Of a DNA stretch of 64,000 nt, positions 49,801-59,162 are shown one piece after another. Below the pieces are notes generated by a model. The model had not been told where the DNA came from, did not search any database, and saw only the letters and a program-made list of their open reading frames with translations. Within the stretch, counting starts at the first letter, position 1. Every line of letters starts with the position of its first letter. The position numbers were made by a program, and so were the translations under genes. The stretch is from WLMZ01 sp031410915 (lineage in GTDB: Bacteria > Actinomycetota > Acidimicrobiia > Acidimicrobiales > Ilumatobacteraceae), in NCBI GenBank assembly GCA_031410915.1, contig JANNZY010000086.1, positions 1 through 64,000 of the forward strand, written 5' to 3'.

Positions 49801-52344
49801 TCAGGTCGTCGCAATCGCTTGCAGGATGTCGGCCTTGGCGGCGCGGCGGGCGGGGAAGAACGCAGCGAGGATCGCCGCGCCAATTGCGATGACGACGAAG
49901 ATGACGATGGTGCCCGGCGAGACGCTGAACACGTCGATGCCTTGGTCGTTCAGTGCCCTCACGATCACCCAACCGAGCACGAGGCCGAGACCAGTGCCGA
50001 GGAAGGCGCCGAGCAGCGCCGTGATCACTGCCTCCCAGCGGATGGAGCCACGCACCTGCGGCCGTGTCGTGCCGACGGCACGCATCAGTCCGAGCTCGCG
50101 GCGTCGCTCGTAGACGGCGAGCAGCAACGTCAGCACGATGCCGAGGATGGCGATGAATACCGACATCATCAACAGCGCGTAGATGAAGTTGAGAAAGCCC
50201 GTGAACTGGTCCAGCTGGGCATCGATGTAGTCGCCGCGGGACTGGGCCTTGGCCGTCGGGTACTTGTCGGTCACGGACTGGATCGCCGCCTGCACATCGG
50301 CCTCGGGTGTACCCGGAGCGGACTTGGCAACGACTTGGAAATCGAGCGGCGGCCGCTTGCCGACGAACTCGGAACGGTCGGCGATGTAGTTGCCGAAGAA
50401 GTCGTCGTCGTAGATCGCGGCGACCGTGAACGTGTCAGTCGACGAGTCGATGAACGTGACGTCGAAGGACGAACCGACGGTCCAGCCCTCGTCGTCAGCC
50501 TTCTCCTTGCTGACCGCGATGTCGGTACCCGACACATTGGCCCAGCCACCGTCGAGGAACTTCAGATCGATCAAACCAGCGGCGTGCGTCGGGTCGGTGA
50601 TGAACGCGAGCCCTTGCTTCGGCTTGCCGTCGACCATGCGCTGGAACGGCCCGGCACCGAGTCCGGCCGCGTCGGCCACTTGCGGCAGCCCGTTCAACTC
50701 GTCGACCAACGAAGTCGGCAGGCCGCCACCGGACTGCGCGTCGGAGCTGGTGACCGCGAAGTCGCCGGTGAAGGTGTTGCCGATGGTCTTGCGAACGGAC
50801 TCCTGCAAGGACGAACCGAACGTCGACACGGCGACGAGCAGTGCCAGACCGATTCCGAGCGCAGCGGCGGTGAGCGCGGTGCGCTCCGGGCTGCGCGCCG
50901 CGTTGCGGCCGGCGACGGAACCCGTGACGCCGCGCAGCTTGCCGAGGGGCTTGGTGAGCAGATTGGACACCGGGCCGACGACGAGCGGGCCGAAGGCGAT
51001 GAGCGACACGAAAAGTCCCACCACCCCGGGCGCGAGCCAGACTGCGTCGCTGCTCAGCCCGAGCGCGATGCCGACGGCCGCGATCACGGAGAAGGCGATG
51101 CCGACGGCCAGACGTTTGCGGGACCGGCTCGACCGATCGATGCTGACCTCGCGCAGCGCGGCCAGCGGCGGCACCCGACCGGCGCGCAGTGCGGGGAACG
51201 TGGCACACACCAGCGTGACGATCAGGCCGACGAGTACGGTCTGAATCAGCGATGCGGTCGTGATGATCAGTGTCGATTCGCCGGTTCCGAAGCCCGCCGC
51301 GTTCAGGCCGGCGTTGACCAAGAAAGCGAGGCCGTAGCCACCAAGGAAGCCGAGGATGCCGCCGACGAGGCCGACTGCGAATGCTTCGACGAACAGCGCC
51401 TTGGTGACCTGCGTGCTCCTGGCCCCGATCGCACGCATCAGTGCGTTCTCACGCGACCGGTGTGCTGCACTGATCTTGAACACGTTGTAGATGACGAAGC
51501 TGCCGACGAACAGCGCGATGCCGGCGAACACGGTGAGGAACGTGGTGAACGTGCCGAACTGTTCGGCGAGCTGATCGCGGTTGTCCGCGATGACCTGCTC
51601 ACCGGTGAGCACCTCGACCTGGGACGTGTCGAACAAGGCTTGAATCTCGGTCTGCAGCTCTGTCTCCGAGCGCGTGCCGTCGCCGCGCACGAGCACTCCG
51701 TCGATCTTGCCCGGTTGGCCGACCACGAAGTCCTCCGCGGTCTTGAGGTCGAAGAAGGCCCATGTCGGACCGCCGGTGCCGTCGCGGTCGCCGAATCGGA
51801 CGATGCCGACGACCGTGAACTTGCGCGGTTCGCCGCTGGCCGTGACGGTGACGGTCTCGCCGACGCCGATGTTGCCGAGCTTTGCCGTGCGCTTGTCGAG
51901 CACGACGTCGTTCGGGCCCGTGGGTGCGCGACCACCGTCTTGCAACTCCCACGGTGAGATCGTCGAGGAGTTGAACACCGCGCCGAACTTCGGCGGACCA
52001 TCGGGGCCGATGTCTTCGCCCTCGGCATTGGTGACTCGAGCGAAGCTCTGCACGTCTGCGGCCACTTCCTCGACGCCGGGGATGTTCTTGACCTGGTCGA
52101 GAATGGTGTCGTCGACCTTGCCCCGGATGGGGTCGCCGAAGTCGGTCTCGACCTGGACGGCGGAGCGGACGTAGGCATCGGTCTTCTGGTAGGCGGTGGC
52201 GAAGATCCGGTCGATGCCATCGTTGATCGTGTCACTGAAGATGAACACGCCGCTGAGGAAGGTGCAGCCGGCGATGACCGCCAGCGAGGACAGGAGGAGC
52301 CGGCCTTTGCGGGCCAGCACGTTCTTCGTTGCGATGCGCCACAT
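49801..52344 (-). CDS. FtsX-like ABC transporter permease (first of a pair)
   Basis: 847 aa, with the same plan as the next permease: helix (LLLSSLAVIAGCTFLSGVFIF), MacB-like domain, FtsX block (AHRSRENALMRAIGARSTQVTKAL is the conserved cytoplasmic loop), arginine linker (RNAARSPERTALTAAAL), second extracytoplasmic domain and last FtsX block (LTLLLAVYERRRELGLMRAVGTTRPQ). It begins 1 bp after the ATPase stop and ends 7 bp before the second permease. Confidence 0.9.
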   Translation of the reverse strand: MWRIATKNVLARKGRLLLSSLAVIAGCTFLSGVFIFSDTINDGIDRIFATAYQKTDAYVRSAVQVETDFGDPIRGKVDDTILDQVKNIPGVEEVAADVQSFARVTNAEGEDIGPDGPPKFGAVFNSSTISPWELQDGGRAPTGPNDVVLDKRTAKLGNIGVGETVTVTASGEPRKFTVVGIVRFGDRDGTGGPTWAFFDLKTAEDFVVGQPGKIDGVLVRGDGTRSETELQTEIQALFDTSQVEVLTGEQVIADNRDQLAEQFGTFTTFLTVFAGIALFVGSFVIYNVFKISAAHRSRENALMRAIGARSTQVTKALFVEAFAVGLVGGILGFLGGYGLAFLVNAGLNAAGFGTGESTLIITTASLIQTVLVGLIVTLVCATFPALRAGRVPPLAALREVSIDRSSRSRKRLAVGIAFSVIAAVGIALGLSSDAVWLAPGVVGLFVSLIAFGPLVVGPVSNLLTKPLGKLRGVTGSVAGRNAARSPERTALTAAALGIGLALLVAVSTFGSSLQESVRKTIGNTFTGDFAVTSSDAQSGGGLPTSLVDELNGLPQVADAAGLGAGPFQRMVDGKPKQGLAFITDPTHAAGLIDLKFLDGGWANVSGTDIAVSKEKADDEGWTVGSSFDVTFIDSSTDTFTVAAIYDDDFFGNYIADRSEFVGKRPPLDFQVVAKSAPGTPEADVQAAIQSVTDKYPTAKAQSRGDYIDAQLDQFTGFLNFIYALLMMSVFIAILGIVLTLLLAVYERRRELGLMRAVGTTRPQVRGSIRWEAVITALLGAFLGTGLGLVLGWVIVRALNDQGIDVFSVSPGTIVIFVVIAIGAAILAAFFPARRAAKADILQAIATT

Positions 52345-52345
52345 G

Positions 52346-53101
52346 TCAGTCTCCGAAGCGCTTCATGCGGTCGAGGACACGCTCCGACGTCGGGTCGAGC
52401 ATCTCGTCCACGATGCGTCCGTCGGCCAAGAAGATGACGCGGTCGGCATAGCTGGCGGCGACCGGATCGTGGGTGACCATCACGATGGTCTGGCCGAACT
52501 CGTTGACGGCGAGGCGCATGAAGTCGAGGATCTCGGCGCCGGTGCGGCTGTCCAGGTTGCCCGTCGGCTCGTCGGCGAAGATGATGGTCGGCTTGCTGGC
52601 CAACGCCCGGGCAACGGCGACGCGCTGCTGCTGCCCACCGGACAGCTCGCTGGGGCGATGCTTGAGACGATCACGCAGACCCACGGTGTCGATGACCCGG
52701 GCGATCCACTGCTCGTCGCCTTTGGTGTTGCCGAGCAGCAACGGCAGCCGGATGTTCTCGTCGGCGTTGAGCGTGGGGATCAGGTTGTAGGCCTGGAAGA
52801 TGAAGCCGACCTTCTCGCGACGGAGCTCGGTGAGGTCTTTGTCCTTCAGCGTGGCGAGGTAGGTGTCGCCGATGAAAACCCCACCGGACGTCAGACCGTC
52901 CAGTCCGGCCAAGGCGTGCATCAGCGTCGACTTGCCGGAACCGGAAGGCCCCATGATCGCGGTGAACTTGCCGGCCTCGAACGTGACGGACACTCCGTCG
53001 AGCGCCTTGACTTCGCTGTCACCGGACCCGTAGGTCTTGACGGCATCGATCGCTCCGGCGGCTGCGGATGCGGGAGCAGAAGTGGTCAGGGCTTCAGTCA
53101 T
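52346..53101 (-). CDS. ABC transporter ATPase (LolD/MacB type)
   Basis: 251 aa. Walker A GPSGSGKST, Q-loop FIFQAYNLIPTL, signature LSGGQQQRVAVARAL, Walker B IIFADEPTGNLD, and the H-loop VTHDP, all as in LolD/MacB ATPases that partner with FtsX-type permeases. The DSRTGAEILDFMRLAVNEFGQT stretch is characteristic of this group. It lies 96 bp downstream of the response regulator, with an inverted repeat between them, and one base from the first permease. Confidence 0.93.
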   Translation of the reverse strand: MTEALTTSAPASAAAGAIDAVKTYGSGDSEVKALDGVSVTFEAGKFTAIMGPSGSGKSTLMHALAGLDGLTSGGVFIGDTYLATLKDKDLTELRREKVGFIFQAYNLIPTLNADENIRLPLLLGNTKGDEQWIARVIDTVGLRDRLKHRPSELSGGQQQRVAVARALASKPTIIFADEPTGNLDSRTGAEILDFMRLAVNEFGQTIVMVTHDPVAASYADRVIFLADGRIVDEMLDPTSERVLDRMKRFGD

Positions 53102-53159
53102 GACGACAGTTCTACAACGAGGGTGTCGCAGTCCGATTCCCCATTCCGGTTGATCCCCA

Positions 53160-53175
53160 TCATCCGACCGGATGA
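53160..53175. promoter_or_regulatory. Inverted repeat between response regulator and ABC genes
   Basis: TCATCCG-AC-CGGATGA, perfect 7-bp arms. It sits upstream of the ABC ATPase and after the response-regulator stop, so it could be a binding site for that regulator or a transcript hairpin. Confidence 0.5.
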
Positions 53176-53197
53176 CGCGCCGGGAGCGATCGCCTGC

Positions 53198-53872
53198 TCA
53201 GGGGGCGGAGTCGCCGGGGGTGACGAGGCCGCTCTCGTAGGCGAGCACGACAGCCTGCACCCTGTCGCGCAGGTTGAGCTTCATCAGGATTCGCCCGACG
53301 TGAGTCTTGATCGTTGCCTCGCCCAGGAACAACGTGTCGGCGATCTCACCGTTCGACAGGCCGCGGGCCACCAGCCGCAACACCTCGTGCTCGCGATCGG
53401 TCAACTGGTCCAGGCCCGGTACGGCGGCCGACGGCTCTCGGGCGGGACGGCTGGTGATCTCCTCGATCAGGCGGCGTGTCACGGACGGCGCAAGTAGGGC
53501 ATCGCCGGCGGCGACGACCCGGATCGCGTCGACGAGCTGCTCGGCCGGCGCGTCCTTCAACATGAATCCGCTGACCCCGGCGCGCAGCGCGGCATACACG
53601 TAGTCGTCGAGGTCGAACGTCGTCAGCATCAGCACCCGCGGCGACGCGTCGGTGCGCTCGCGCAACAGCTGCGCCGCGGCCTCGATGCCATCCATACGCG
53701 GCATGCGCACGTCCATCAAGATCACGTCGGGCGCACATCGGCGCGCAGCGTCGATGCCGTCGATGCCATCACTGGCCTCGCCGACCACGGTGATGTCCGC
53801 CTCGGCCTCGACGATCATGCGGAAGCCGGCCCGAACCATGGCCTGATCGTCGACGATGAGGACCCGGATCAT
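53198..53872 (-). CDS. NarL/LuxR-type response regulator
   Basis: 224 aa from ATG 53872. The receiver domain begins MIRVLIVDDQAMVRAG; the phosphoacceptor is Asp54 in ILMDVRMPRMDG and the switch Lys is in SGFMLKDAP. The C-terminal LuxR helix-turn-helix is LTDREHEVLRLVARGLSNGEIADTLFLGEATIKTHVGRILMKL. The gene overlaps the kinase stop by 4 bp (ATGA) and precedes the ABC exporter, so it probably controls the transporter. An ORF opening at 53971 overlaps the kinase and is not preferred. Confidence 0.94.
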   Translation of the reverse strand: MIRVLIVDDQAMVRAGFRMIVEAEADITVVGEASDGIDGIDAARRCAPDVILMDVRMPRMDGIEAAAQLLRERTDASPRVLMLTTFDLDDYVYAALRAGVSGFMLKDAPAEQLVDAIRVVAAGDALLAPSVTRRLIEEITSRPAREPSAAVPGLDQLTDREHEVLRLVARGLSNGEIADTLFLGEATIKTHVGRILMKLNLRDRVQAVVLAYESGLVTPGDSAP

Positions 53873-55062
53873 GCGCGTGCGCTCTCCAGCGGGGTGCGGT
53901 GCAACGGGGCAGCGGCGCGCACCTGCCATCCGCCGCCGGGCCGTGGCCCGACGGTGACCGATCCTCCGCACAGCGCCATCCGCTCGCGCATGCCGACCAG
54001 GCCGTGCCCGGCGACGTTGGTGGCGACAGTCGCGCCGCGACCGTCGTCCACGATCTGTACGGCGACGCTGTCCGGCGAGTAGGTGATCTGAACGCCGACG
54101 CGGCGAACCGCACCAGCGTGTTTGCGGATGTTGGTCAGTGCCTCTTGCACCACGCGGTACAGCGACAGGCCGACACTGGATGGAATCTCGCCAGGTGGCG
54201 TGCCGATCTCGGTGAGTTCGACGGGCAGGCCGGCGTCGTCGATCAATGTCCGAACCGTGGCCAGCGATGGTTGGGGTGCGAGTTGCAACTCGTCGTCGGG
54301 GTCGCTGGCACGCAGCACGCCGAGCACGCGGCGCAGCTCGGCCATTGCGTCGCGACCGGTGGCCTCCAGGTCCTTCAGCGCTGTCTCGGCCTGGGCCGGC
54401 GATGTCGCGATCGATCGCCGCGCCGCACCGGCTTGGATGATCATCAAGCTGACGGAGTGAGCGACCACGTCATGCAGCTCACGGGCGATGCGCGACCGCT
54501 CGTCGAGCATGCGTTGCTGGGCGACCAACTCTCTCGCCCGCTCGGTGTGCTCAGCGCGCTCGGTCGCCTCGGCCGCGGCACGACGGCGCCGCTGCAGGTT
54601 GTCGCCGAGCACGAATGCTCCGGCGGTGAAGAGCACGCTCGTGATGGCCTCGCCATAGCTGATGCTGCCGACGGCCAGCCCAGCGGCCACGAATGCACCC
54701 AATGCAGGCACCGCGATGCGCAGCGTCAGGTCGCGCCGCGGCCCGCTCGTGTGCGCCGCGACCGTGTACGTCGCGATCAGCGATGCCATGCCCGATTCGT
54801 TGTAGTTGAAGCCTTCCAGCAAGAACTCGGCCGCGAAGACCGCGGCGAGCACTGCGATCGGGCTGCGCCGCCGCCAGATCAGCGGTACTGCAGTCGCGAT
54901 CGCCAGCAGAGTGCCCCACACGTTCGGCTGCCGCACGTTGTCGCCGTGGTGGGACCCGCCCCACATCGCGCCGATCGACGCGCCCGTGACCAAGCCGGCC
55001 AGGATCGCGTCCGCGGCCCGCGGGTGGGACCGCAGCCATCTCAGGTGACGCAGTCGGTGCAC
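53869..55062 (-). CDS. Sensor histidine kinase (DesK/NarX type)
   Basis: 397 aa, GTG start. Membrane segments occupy residues about 15-155, with no large external loop, so it likely senses an in-membrane or envelope stress. The HisKA_3 motif RIARELHDVVAHSVSLMIIQAGAARRS places the phosphorylated residue at His197. The ATPase domain shows LYRVVQEALTNIRKHAGA (N box), VDDGRGA and GHGLVGMRERMALCGGSV. TAGCGT lies 6 nt upstream. Kinase, regulator, ATPase and two permeases form an ABC-coupled two-component arrangement like Bce/Lia systems. Confidence 0.92.
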   Translation of the reverse strand: MHRLRHLRWLRSHPRAADAILAGLVTGASIGAMWGGSHHGDNVRQPNVWGTLLAIATAVPLIWRRRSPIAVLAAVFAAEFLLEGFNYNESGMASLIATYTVAAHTSGPRRDLTLRIAVPALGAFVAAGLAVGSISYGEAITSVLFTAGAFVLGDNLQRRRRAAAEATERAEHTERARELVAQQRMLDERSRIARELHDVVAHSVSLMIIQAGAARRSIATSPAQAETALKDLEATGRDAMAELRRVLGVLRASDPDDELQLAPQPSLATVRTLIDDAGLPVELTEIGTPPGEIPSSVGLSLYRVVQEALTNIRKHAGAVRRVGVQITYSPDSVAVQIVDDGRGATVATNVAGHGLVGMRERMALCGGSVTVGPRPGGGWQVRAAAPLHRTPLESARA

Positions 55063-55068
55063 ACGATC

Positions 55069-55074
55069 ACGCTA
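55069..55074 (-). promoter_or_regulatory. -10 element for histidine kinase gene
   Basis: Minus-strand TAGCGT, 6 nt before GTG 55062. Confidence 0.5.
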
Positions 55075-55186
55075 TCCACCAGGCACGATCGCGCCGTCCG
55101 ACCTGAGGATGACCGGCCCTCCACCGGAGGTCACTTCGTCGACGACGAACCTGAAACCCGGGGCGAATCACAGCCGTGTCATGCCG

Positions 55187-55192
55187 TACGCT
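55187..55192 (+). promoter_or_regulatory. -10 element for adenylate cyclase gene
   Basis: TACGCT, 7 nt before GTG 55200, which it supports over GTG 55176. Confidence 0.5.
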
Positions 55193-55199
55193 CGCGCTC

Positions 55200-58100
55200 G
55201 TGAGTTCGTGCCCCTCCTGCTCCAACCCGGTGGCGGCAGGCTCGCGCTTCTGCCCCACCTGTGGGTTTGCGCTCGGGGCGGCGATGGTCGAGGAGCGGCG
55301 GGTGGTCACGGTGCTGTTCGCCGACCTCGTCGGGTTCACCACCCTGTCCGAGCACCTCGATCCCGAGCAGGTCAAACGGCTGGTCGACGCCTGCTTCCAG
55401 CGCCTGGTCGACGACATCACCACCTTCGGCGGCACCGTCGACAAGTTCGTCGGCGACGGCATCGTCGCGCTGTTCGGGGTGCCCGTTGCGCACGAGGACG
55501 ATGCCGAACGGGCCGTTCGCGCTGCACTGCGGATGCAGGACTCGCTGGCCAGCTTCTCGGCGTCTCGAGTCGCGCCGTACGCGTCGCAGGTCCTGCAGAT
55601 GCGTGTCGGCATCAACACCGGGGTCGCGCTGGTCGGCACCGTGGCCGGCACCGACCACACCGCGATGGGCGATGTCGTCAACACGGCGTCGCGGCTGCAG
55701 TCGTTGGCACCGCCCGGTGGCGTGCTCGTCGGCGAGACCACACACGGGCTCACCGAAGCGAGCATCGGATACGAATCGCTCGGCGATCTGTCGGCACGTG
55801 GTCGTGAAGCGGCGGTCCCGGCATGGCTGGCGCGCACGGTCGTCGCCGCGCCCGGTGCCCGGCACCGCCGCCGTGACGTCGCGATGATGGGCCGCTCGAC
55901 CGAACTCGCGCTCGCAATCGCCACGGTCGACTTCTCGCTCGCCAACTCGCAGGCCGCCTTGATGGCCGTCGACGGCGAAGGCGGTGTTGGCAAGAGCCGT
56001 CTCGTCGACGAACTCGTCGCCGAGGTGCGCTGCCGCGACAACGCGCTCGTGCTGCAGGGGGCGGCGGTTCCATACGGCGAGTCCAACGTCTGGTGGCCGT
56101 TCGCCAGCGCGTTGTTCGACCGACTCGAACTGGAATCCGGAGCAACGCTCGAGCAGATCCGCGATACCGCACTGCAACAGGGCCGCGACCTGTTCGGCGG
56201 CGACGACGAGATCACGCTCAAGCAGTTGGCCGACGCTTTCCAGCACGTGCTCGGCTACCCGTCCAAGCTCGACGAGCTCGATCCGCAGACAGCACGCGAC
56301 GCGGTCGCCCGGGCGATCTCGATGGTGCTCGAACGCCGCCTCCGCGTCGGGCCCGTCCTGCTGTCGATCACCGACATCCACTGGGCCGACCCTGCCGTTC
56401 TGGCGCTGTGCGAGCACCTGCTCGTCGCCCTGGCGCGGCTTCCGTTCCTGCTCGTCACCACCAACCGTCCCGACCCGGACCTGGTGTGGCCGCCGATGTC
56501 CACGCGGGCTGCGGTGGTGCGTCTGCCGCTGGAGCCACTCGGTCGCATCTCGGCCGCGCAACTCGTACGTGCCATCGTCGGCACAGACGTCGACGACGCA
56601 ACCATCACCACGATCTACGAGCGCTCCGGAGGCAACCCGCTGTTCCTCGAAGAGCTCGCCGTCCTCGTGGCCGAAGGCGGCGACGTGCGCGCCTTGCCCG
56701 ATTCGCTGCGCGCTGTCATCGCCGCCCGTCTGGACCAGCTGCCCGCCGACCAGCGCGCCGTCTTGGACAACGCCGCCGTGCTCGGTCCAGCCGGCATGGT
56801 CAACAGCCTGCACCGCTTCGCGGACGCGCTCGGTCAACACGTCGAGCCGCACATGTTGGACGGTCTGCGTGACTCCGGTCTGCTCCGCATCGACGATCGG
56901 CGCTGGTCGTTCCAGTCCGACTCGGTGCGCGAGGTCGCCTACAACACCATCACCAAAGCCGTCCGCGCGGCCCGTCACGTCGGCGTCGCACTCACGATGC
57001 ACGAGCGTGGGTTCAATCCCGATGACGTCGCCCATCACCTGGCTGCGGCAGCCGAGATCACGTCCGAGCTCGGTCCGCTGGCCGGCGTTCCCGCCGACAT
57101 TCGCGACCGAGCACTGTGGGCCCTGGAATCCGCGATCGGGCGAGCCATCGAGCAGGGAAACCTGCGCCAGATCGTGCGTTACACGACCCGGGCCATCGAC
57201 CTGCTCGACGTGGCCAACACATCGGACGAGCAACGCACGCAACGCGCCGAGCTGCGCCTGCGCCGCATCGGCGCGTGGGTCGAGTTGCGGCAGCTGGATC
57301 GCGCCCGGCCGGAGACCGACTCGGTGCTCGCCGACGCGCTGGCCGACGATGACATCCCGACCGAAGCTGCGGCGCGTCGGGCCCGCGGTCTGATCAGCCA
57401 GGCGACCGGCGACCTCTTGTCAGCCCGCCGCGAGTTGGGCGAGGCGATCGATCTGTTCCGCGAATTGGACGACCGTCCGCAGTTGGCCGAAACGCTGCGC
57501 CTGCGCGGTTTCCTCGAGCTGTTCGGTGGCTCGCTGGCCGACGCCGAGTGGTTCTTCGGCGAGTCGGCCAGCATCTACACCGAGCTCGACGACCGCCGCG
57601 GCCTGGGCTACATCGATCAACACCGGGCCTGGATGGCGTTTCTCAGCGGCGACATGGCGGTGGCCGAGTCACATCTGCGCGCGGCGGCCGACACGTTCAA
57701 CGAGCTCGGCGATCGTGCCGGCGTCGGTTGGGCCTTCGGCCTGCTCGCGTTCGTCGAGTTCTACAACCGCCGCTTCCTGGAGGCCGAGGACTTGGCCACA
57801 CTCGTGCGCAGCGAAGCCAAAGAGCGTGGCGACGAATGGGCCGAGGGGATGATGATGTCGCTGCTCGCGTCGATCCGGTTGTGGACCGGGCACATCGACG
57901 CTGCGGCAGCTCTGGCCGATCAGGCGCGGGCGAAGTTCAAGAAGCTCGGCGACGCGTTCGGCCTGGCGCAGACGTTGGCCGTGCTCGGCAGGGCTCAGGT
58001 CGCGCTCGGCGACGCGAACGCGCCGCGCACGAGCGAGACGTTGTTGTCGCAGGCCGACGTGCACAGCCAGAGCCCGTTCGCGTTCGTCGCCGCAGCCGGC

Positions 58101-58664
58101 ATGGCGATGCACGCCGGCGACGGCAAGACAGCGCTCAACCTGTGCGACGACGGCATCTCCCGCCTCGAGTCCACGCAGGCCGGCGGTGGTGAGGTCTGGA
58201 TCCTGAAGGCGATGGCCCACCTCCAGGTCGGCGATTCCGATGGCGCGCGCATCGCCCTCGCCCACCTCGAGGCCGACGCTCGCACGCACCCGTTCGCACT
58301 GTCGACGGCCGGGTTGCTGGCCGCACTGGACGGTGACGCACCGGAGGCGTTGGCCAATGCCCGCACGGTTGCGGACGCGCCGTTCCACTCCTACCTCGAC
58401 TACGTCATCGCCGCGATCGGCGCGGGCGCGGCGGCAGCCGCGACCGGCGACGACGACACTGCCGTGGAGTGGTTGGACGCCGCGGTCATGCGTGCCATCG
58501 CGACGCAGGACGTCGTTGCGTCGGCGCTCGCGCTCAGCGCCTATGAGCACGTCCTGGGCAGCGTGCACGCGCACGGGCCGGGCGACCGCTCCGCGTTGGG
58601 TGCCGGCTGGCGCGCCGTGGTCGAGGCGTTGCCCCGCCTGGCGATGCCTTCGCTCGCCTCGTGA
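55200..58664 (+). CDS. Class III adenylate cyclase - AAA - TPR regulator
   Basis: 1154 aa from GTG 55200. Residues about 1-25 are a zinc ribbon (SCPSCSNPV ... RFCPTCG, four Cys). Residues about 35-215 are a class III cyclase domain: metal-binding Asp in VLFADLVGFTTLSE and in VGDGIVALFG, substrate-selecting Lys in TVDKFVG, and Asn/Arg in GDVVNTASRLQ. Residues about 230-560 are an AAA/STAND ATPase with Walker A GEGGVGKSR near 258-266 and a WADPAVL region. The C-terminal half (about 600-1150) is helical TPR-like. All cyclase catalytic residues I can locate are present, so cAMP synthesis is plausible. The last codons overlap the NMNAT-like gene (GTGA). Confidence 0.88.
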   Translation: MSSCPSCSNPVAAGSRFCPTCGFALGAAMVEERRVVTVLFADLVGFTTLSEHLDPEQVKRLVDACFQRLVDDITTFGGTVDKFVGDGIVALFGVPVAHEDDAERAVRAALRMQDSLASFSASRVAPYASQVLQMRVGINTGVALVGTVAGTDHTAMGDVVNTASRLQSLAPPGGVLVGETTHGLTEASIGYESLGDLSARGREAAVPAWLARTVVAAPGARHRRRDVAMMGRSTELALAIATVDFSLANSQAALMAVDGEGGVGKSRLVDELVAEVRCRDNALVLQGAAVPYGESNVWWPFASALFDRLELESGATLEQIRDTALQQGRDLFGGDDEITLKQLADAFQHVLGYPSKLDELDPQTARDAVARAISMVLERRLRVGPVLLSITDIHWADPAVLALCEHLLVALARLPFLLVTTNRPDPDLVWPPMSTRAAVVRLPLEPLGRISAAQLVRAIVGTDVDDATITTIYERSGGNPLFLEELAVLVAEGGDVRALPDSLRAVIAARLDQLPADQRAVLDNAAVLGPAGMVNSLHRFADALGQHVEPHMLDGLRDSGLLRIDDRRWSFQSDSVREVAYNTITKAVRAARHVGVALTMHERGFNPDDVAHHLAAAAEITSELGPLAGVPADIRDRALWALESAIGRAIEQGNLRQIVRYTTRAIDLLDVANTSDEQRTQRAELRLRRIGAWVELRQLDRARPETDSVLADALADDDIPTEAAARRARGLISQATGDLLSARRELGEAIDLFRELDDRPQLAETLRLRGFLELFGGSLADAEWFFGESASIYTELDDRRGLGYIDQHRAWMAFLSGDMAVAESHLRAAADTFNELGDRAGVGWAFGLLAFVEFYNRRFLEAEDLATLVRSEAKERGDEWAEGMMMSLLASIRLWTGHIDAAAALADQARAKFKKLGDAFGLAQTLAVLGRAQVALGDANAPRTSETLLSQADVHSQSPFAFVAAAGMAMHAGDGKTALNLCDDGISRLESTQAGGGEVWILKAMAHLQVGDSDGARIALAHLEADARTHPFALSTAGLLAALDGDAPEALANARTVADAPFHSYLDYVIAAIGAGAAAAATGDDDTAVEWLDAAVMRAIATQDVVASALALSAYEHVLGSVHAHGPGDRSALGAGWRAVVEALPRLAMPSLAS

Positions 58665-59158
58665 ACGAGCGTCACGAAACCCGTTACAGCACCGGGCTCA
58701 TCGTCGGGCGCTTCAACCCGCCGCACCTCGGTCACTCGTACATGATCGACTGGGCGACAGCGCGGGCCGATCGCCTCGTCGTCTTCGTCAACACACGCGC
58801 CGGCGAACTGGTCCCGGGCTCGCTCCGTGCCCAGTGGCTCGCCGATCTGCATCCCGATGTCACGGTGGTCGAGGTCGCCCACGATTTGGACACCGACTTC
58901 TCCGACGAGACGTTGTGGGCGAAGTGGATGCAGCTCTTCCAGTCGCGCTGGCCCCACGACAGCGGCCCGCACGCGGTGTTCAGCAGCGACCCCTACATCA
59001 GCGAACTGGCCCGCCGCTTCGAAGCCGACGCCGTCGTGGTCGACGCCGATCGAGTTGCCGTACCGATCAGCGCGACCCAGATACGACACGAGCCAGCCGA
59101 CCATCTCGATCGGCTGGCTCCTGCAGTGCGGGCGTGGGTCGAGCAGAACCTGCTCTGA
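58661..59158 (+). CDS. NMN adenylyltransferase-like protein
   Basis: 165 aa, GTG start overlapping the cyclase stop. The nucleotidyltransferase HxGH motif is GLIVGRFNPPHLGHSYMI and the C-terminal VPISATQIR is the second signature, as in NadM/NadR-type NMN adenylyltransferases that make NAD from NMN and ATP. The middle region (FSSDPYISELARRFEADAVVVD) is also as in NadR. The overlap ties it to the cAMP-type regulator, which is unusual. Confidence 0.82.
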   Translation: MNERHETRYSTGLIVGRFNPPHLGHSYMIDWATARADRLVVFVNTRAGELVPGSLRAQWLADLHPDVTVVEVAHDLDTDFSDETLWAKWMQLFQSRWPHDSGPHAVFSSDPYISELARRFEADAVVVDADRVAVPISATQIRHEPADHLDRLAPAVRAWVEQNLL

Positions 59159-59162
59159 AGGA

